Below are positions 32,317 to 35,131 of a stretch of 35,131 bases of DNA, in pieces; position 1 is the stretch's first letter; each line of letters begins with the position of its first letter. Below the pieces are notes generated by a model, which did not search any database, was not told the origin of the DNA, and saw only the letters and a program-made list of their open reading frames with translations. The stretch is from DATMRF01 sp035566435. GTDB taxonomy: Bacteria; Verrucomicrobiota; Verrucomicrobiia; Limisphaerales; UBA8199. A program made the position numbers and the translations under genes. Where the stretch lies: NCBI GenBank assembly GCA_035566435.1, contig DATMRF010000101.1, positions 1 to 35,131 of the forward strand, written 5' to 3'.

Positions 32317-33072
32317 TATTACGAGACGCCGCAGCCCAACCTGGTGGCGGGGATGAAATGGCTCCTAGGCACCCACACCAGCCGGTTTAACCGTCGGCAC
32401 AAGGAATTTGGGCATCTGTTCAGCGGAAGGTATAAAGGCCTGATAGTGGAAGGCAGCGGCAGCGGCTACCTGAAAACCGCCTGGGATTACGTGCATCTGA
32501 ATCCGGTGCGAGCGGGGCTGCTGCGGCACCGCCAGCGATTGGAGGGGTATCGGTGGATCAGTTATGGGGAATACCTCAGAGCGCCTGGCCAGCGGCCGGG
32601 CTGGCTGCGGGTGGAGCGCTTGCTGGGGGAATGGGGGATTCCGAGGGACAGTCCCGCGGGGCGGAAGCATTTTGCGCTGATGATGGAACAGCGACGCGGC
32701 CCGGAGACGCGCAAGACGGATTGGAAAGCTGTGGAGCGGGGCTGGTGTTTGGGCAGCGAGGCGTTCCGGGAGGAATTGCTGGCGCAGATGCATGAAAGCC
32801 GGAAAGACCATTACGGCGCGGAGTTGCGGGAGGCTGACGCGGTGCACGCCGAACGGTTGGTGGAGGCGGAGCTGCGCCGCCGGCACTGGAGCGAGGCCGA
32901 GTTGGCGCGGAGGCGCAAGGGCGAACCGGAGAAAGTGAAGATGGCGTGGCGGCTGCGGCAGGAGAGCACGATGACGTTGAAATGGATAGCGCAGCGGCTT
33001 AAGATGGGAACATGGACTTACGTGTCCAACTGCCTGGTGCAAAAGCGAAAAGAAGTTGAAAAGTGTCAATAG
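32317..33072 (+). pseudogene. REP-associated Y1 transposase, N-terminally truncated, copy 4
   Basis: This is the longest copy. After an in-frame TAG at 32314-32316 it reads Y-Y-E-T-P-Q-P-N-L-V-A-G-M-K-W, then T-S-R-F-N-R-R-H-K-E-F-G-H-L-F-S-G-R-Y-K, then Y-V-H-L-N-P-V-R-A-G-L, the standard middle of REP-associated tyrosine transposases. The N-terminal segment with the H-x-H metal motif is lost, though the R-Y-K to Y-V-H-L-N-P-V-R-A block is intact. The C-terminal region matches copies 1-3. Possible starts at GTG 32344 or ATG 32353 would give a 240-residue protein, but without the metal-binding histidines it should be inactive. Downstream bases after the stop are shared with copy 3. Confidence 0.85.
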
Positions 33073-33119
33073 TTATGACCGACTTTTCCTTCCCAACAAT
33101 CTACAGTTCTCGATAACGG

Positions 33120-33286
33120 CCGCCAGACTTCATGTGTCTCCTGGCGCCGTTGCGGAGTTTAGCCTCAGACGGGCAAGGGGGTTTGGCCACTTTTTCACCG
33201 GCGACTACGTCAATCAGACTTTTCAGACCCTGGGCGGCGCGCATGACGCAAATTGGGTCTATTTGCAAGCGCAGGTTAACTTTTGA
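33120..33286 (+). pseudogene. C-terminal remnant of an outer-membrane protein (alginate-export-like)
   Basis: The frame contains G-H-F-F-T-G-D-Y-V-N-Q-T-F and ends D-A-N-W-V-Y-L-Q-A-Q-V-N-F with TGA at 33284-33286. A G-D-Y-V motif followed by a terminal strand ending in Phe is typical of alginate-export-type beta-barrels. Only about 50 codons remain. They follow directly after the transposase copy, so the rest was probably removed when that element arrived or recombined. The 76-codon frame that begins at 33056 inside the transposase end is a chance fusion. Confidence 0.55.
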
Positions 33287-33288
33287 CT

Positions 33289-34278
33289 TCAAGGCGTCGC
33301 CGGTGTCAGGACGATATTCCGGTAGGCGATGCCGCCGTGGTCCCCTTGAAGGTAGAGCGGGCCTGGCAATTCTTCGTGACTGTCCAAGGCGCCACCGGTG
33401 ATTCCGGGGATCTCCCGGTTGTTGATAATGGTCTGGCTGTTCTGAACGACGGTAACGAACCGGCCAACGAGCGTGATGTCGAAGCTCTGCCAAACGCCCG
33501 GGCGTCGCGGCTGCTCCGGCACCGGCGCGAGGAAACCGTAAATTGCGCCCATGTGGTGACTGGGCGGCTCCTGGATGGAATCATCTTCGACCTGCACCTC
33601 ATACCGGCCGCGCAGATAGATGCCGCTATTGGCGTTGGTCGGGCAATTGACCTCGAGGTGGAGTTTGAAATTTTGGAACCGCCGCTCGGTGGCGATGTTC
33701 GAGCCCGGCGATTTGTTCACGAGGCAGCCTTTTTCCACGACCCAACTGGATGCCTTGACCGGATTGTCAAAAGTCCACCCGGCAAAATCGCGCCCGTTGA
33801 AAAGCGTGACGGGCTCGCCCCAGTTTAGTGTTGCCGGCGGCTTGAGCGCAGGGGCACGTTTGCCGCTCCATGTCCATGGGGTTCCGTTCGGTCCTTTGGC
33901 GAGGCCGGTTAAGATTTCGTTGGCCAGCTTGCCGTCAAAGACCAGATCGGTCTGGCTATCCTCTTCCTGCCTGGGGGAAACGAAATGGAGCGAGTCGCTT
34001 TTAATCTCGACCGTCGGCAACGGCCGAGCATTTCCCCAACGGCCGACAAAGCTGGCGTTCCAGGCCCCGTCTTCGACAGTCAAGTCCAGCCATGACGGGA
34101 GCTGCTTACCGTTCGAATCCCTGATCGTCAGGTCCCAGCGCCCCGCAAACGCAGCCTGCGGAGCTGCTCCCGCGTTTTGGTTCACGACCAATGGGCATGC
34201 TGTCGCCAGGATGAGGGATGCCAAATTCACCCACCAGTGTGCTGTGAAGGACTTTGAACAGTAGTTCATGGGTTGCAT
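33289..34278 (-). CDS. DUF1080 (3-keto-disaccharide hydrolase-like) exported protein
   Basis: A 329-residue protein with a signal peptide (hydrophobic stretch about residues 16-32, cleavage near G-A-A-P). The C-terminal half is a DUF1080 domain, a concanavalin-like beta-sandwich: V-T-L-F-N-G-R-D-F-A-G-W at its start, N-S-G-I-Y-L-R-G-R-Y-E-V-Q-V-E-D, and G-P-L-Y-L-Q-G-D-H-G-G-I-A-Y-R-N-I near the end. These are the family's most conserved blocks. The N-terminal half is a smaller beta-rich region (G-R-W-D-L-T-I-R-D, then V-F-D-G-K-L). Some DUF1080 proteins hydrolyse 3-keto-glycosides, while many are uncharacterised. It is common and multicopy in Planctomycetota/Verrucomicrobiota. ATG 34269 is a second possible start. 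It converges with the beta-barrel remnant 2 bases away. Confidence 0.88.
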   Translation of the reverse strand: MQPMNYCSKSFTAHWWVNLASLILATACPLVVNQNAGAAPQAAFAGRWDLTIRDSNGKQLPSWLDLTVEDGAWNASFVGRWGNARPLPTVEIKSDSLHFVSPRQEEDSQTDLVFDGKLANEILTGLAKGPNGTPWTWSGKRAPALKPPATLNWGEPVTLFNGRDFAGWTFDNPVKASSWVVEKGCLVNKSPGSNIATERRFQNFKLHLEVNCPTNANSGIYLRGRYEVQVEDDSIQEPPSHHMGAIYGFLAPVPEQPRRPGVWQSFDITLVGRFVTVVQNSQTIINNREIPGITGGALDSHEELPGPLYLQGDHGGIAYRNIVLTPATP

Positions 34279-34410
34279 TCTAACACAGGCGACGCGCCTG
34301 AAGTCATGCGATTAAGTGGCTGTTTTTCGCCGTTTATACTTCGTCGTTAGCCAGCAGAGCACATTGCAATCGCGTTAATCGATGCGAAGGTTGCTTTAGA
34401 ACGAGCGAAG

Positions 34411-34590
34411 ATGGAAGTCAGCGAAACCATTCAATGTCCGTATTGCGGTCAGCGGTTTGAACTGGTGGTGGACACCAGCGCGGCAACGCAACGGTTTACC
34501 ACCGATTGCGAGGTCTGCTGCCGGCCATTCGAGGTGTTCGCCGAATGCGAACCGGGCGAGGTTCTGAACCTGGAAGTGCAAGGGGGATGA
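34411..34590 (+). CDS. CPXCG motif-containing cysteine-rich protein
   Basis: A 59-residue protein: M-E-V-S-E-T-I-Q-C-P-Y-C-G-Q-R-F-E, then D-C-E-V-C-C-R-P-F-E-V. It ends with TGA at 34588-34590. The C-P-Y-C-G knuckle with a second C-x-x-C pair forms a likely zinc site, and the length is normal for the Cys_rich_CPXG family (about 55-65 residues). The family is widespread in bacteria and of unknown function. It reads divergently from the DUF1080 gene, with 132 bases between the starts. GAGCGAAG lies just before the ATG. Confidence 0.85.
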   Translation: MEVSETIQCPYCGQRFELVVDTSAATQRFTTDCEVCCRPFEVFAECEPGEVLNLEVQGG

Positions 34591-34751
34591 ATTCCTCGAC
34601 CCGGATGAGCTTGAACCTGCGCTGCCAGGGCAGGGTAGCACCCTTTGCTGAAGCAACCCGTATCCATGCAATGGGAGTTTAACGCAAAGAAGGAAAGCAG
34701 CAGAGCCGCAAAGTTGGAAATGGAGCCTTGCCGCACGAGCACCAGCCACTT

Positions 34752-35123
34752 TTAATTGGTCTTTCCAGACGATTCTTGTTTTGGCGGCTTCGAGGGATTC
34801 ATCGGCCGGTTAATCCGGTGTTCCTTCATTTCAGCGTAGATCGATTGGGCGAGGCCCGACTTTTCAAACCCGACGACCTTGGCTCCTTTTATCTTGAAGA
34901 ACTTCTCCAAATCGGCCGAGGTGTAATGCTGAACCACCGGGTAATGCGCAAATTCCGACAGCATCTCCGTGCGGCTGGCTTCTGACAGGTCGCTGGTGAG
35001 CAATACGAAATGCAACTTGCTCTTACTGCGCGCCAGAAGGTCGCGTCCCACGATCAAAATGCGGGAGCGCAGCACGAACGGAAACATCCGCTCGACTGGC
35101 TTTTTTACGCCGGGTTCTTTCAT
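34752..35123 (-). CDS. Small L7Ae/L30e-like protein (possibly extending past the window)
   Basis: About 123 residues from ATG 35123. The frame also continues to a GTG at 35127-35129 and perhaps beyond the window. The body has R-S-R-I-L-I-V-G-R-D-L-L-A-R-S-K-S-K-L-H-F-V-L-L-T-S-D-L-S as adjoining pieces, then Y-P-V-V-Q-H-Y-T-S-A-D-L-E-K-F-F. It fits the alpha/beta layout of L7Ae/L30e RNA-binding proteins (a Gly/Arg turn, a V-L-L-T-S-D strand, a T-S-x-x-L-E helix). The C-terminus is basic and Pro-rich. An RNA-binding role is inferred only. The stop is TAA. Confidence 0.55.
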   Translation of the reverse strand: MKEPGVKKPVERMFPFVLRSRILIVGRDLLARSKSKLHFVLLTSDLSEASRTEMLSEFAHYPVVQHYTSADLEKFFKIKGAKVVGFEKSGLAQSIYAEMKEHRINRPMNPSKPPKQESSGKTN

Positions 35124-35131
35124 CTCCACAG

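Overview
The window looks like chromosomal DNA from a GC-rich member of the Verrucomicrobiota, most like the Pedosphaera/Limisphaerales group. The evidence is a prepilin-type N-terminal protein with an FTLIELLVVIAI signature, a PEP-CTERM tail, a DUF1080 protein, a DUF5107/TPR protein, a DUF3631 relic, REP-associated transposase fragments and a secreted protein ending in a Q-Q-Y-F-R-V-K-V-Q tail. This placement is inference from gene content. No rRNA or tRNA gene was seen.

Region 1 (1-2088) is repeat-rich and holds a 5'-truncated DUF3631 (primase/helicase-associated) relic, a 177-bp tandem repeat that continues from its 3' end, and a transposase fragment. Region 2 (2085-11815, all minus strand) is a probable carbohydrate-uptake cluster. 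In transcription order it holds an AraC-type regulator, a secreted three-block protein, a prepilin-like protein, a sugar-porter MFS transporter, a large DUF5107/TPR protein and an aldose-epimerase-like protein. Region 3 (11953-13494) is a graveyard with a terminator, a decayed PEP-CTERM gene, two transposase fragments and a second copy of the composite repeats.

Region 4 (13740-17871) holds a small secreted protein followed by an attC-like inverted repeat, then a lipoprotein of the endonuclease/exonuclease/phosphatase fold. A minus-strand pair follows: a D-2-hydroxyacid dehydrogenase and an HpaI/GarL-type aldolase. Region 5 (17932-19570) is 1.6 kb of non-coding repeats, a third copy of the composite block plus four diverged relatives of the DUF3631 gene tail, ending in another transposase fragment.

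Region 6 (19615-31740, minus strand) is a large urea-use cluster: an outer-membrane porin, the five-component urea ABC transporter urtABCDE, then ureD, a fused ureAB, ureC, ureF and ureG. Several junctions overlap by 1-4 bases, which suggests one operon with translational coupling. No ureE is present, but UreG has a histidine-rich N-terminus. Urea would cross the outer membrane by the porin and the inner membrane by UrtABCDE. Cytoplasmic nickel urease, matured by UreDFG, would hydrolyse it.

Region 7 (31741-35131) holds a 5'-truncated transposase, the C-terminal remnant of a beta-barrel protein, a DUF1080 protein, a 59-residue CPXCG protein and a small L7Ae-like protein at the window edge.

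The least explained signal is the set of dispersed modular repeats in regions 1, 3 and 5. Most of their cores still encode, on the minus strand, a S-L-G-K-x-G-L-like peptide matching the tail that follows the DUF3631 domain. They therefore look like multiplied, decaying 3' ends of a mobile or replication-associated gene.
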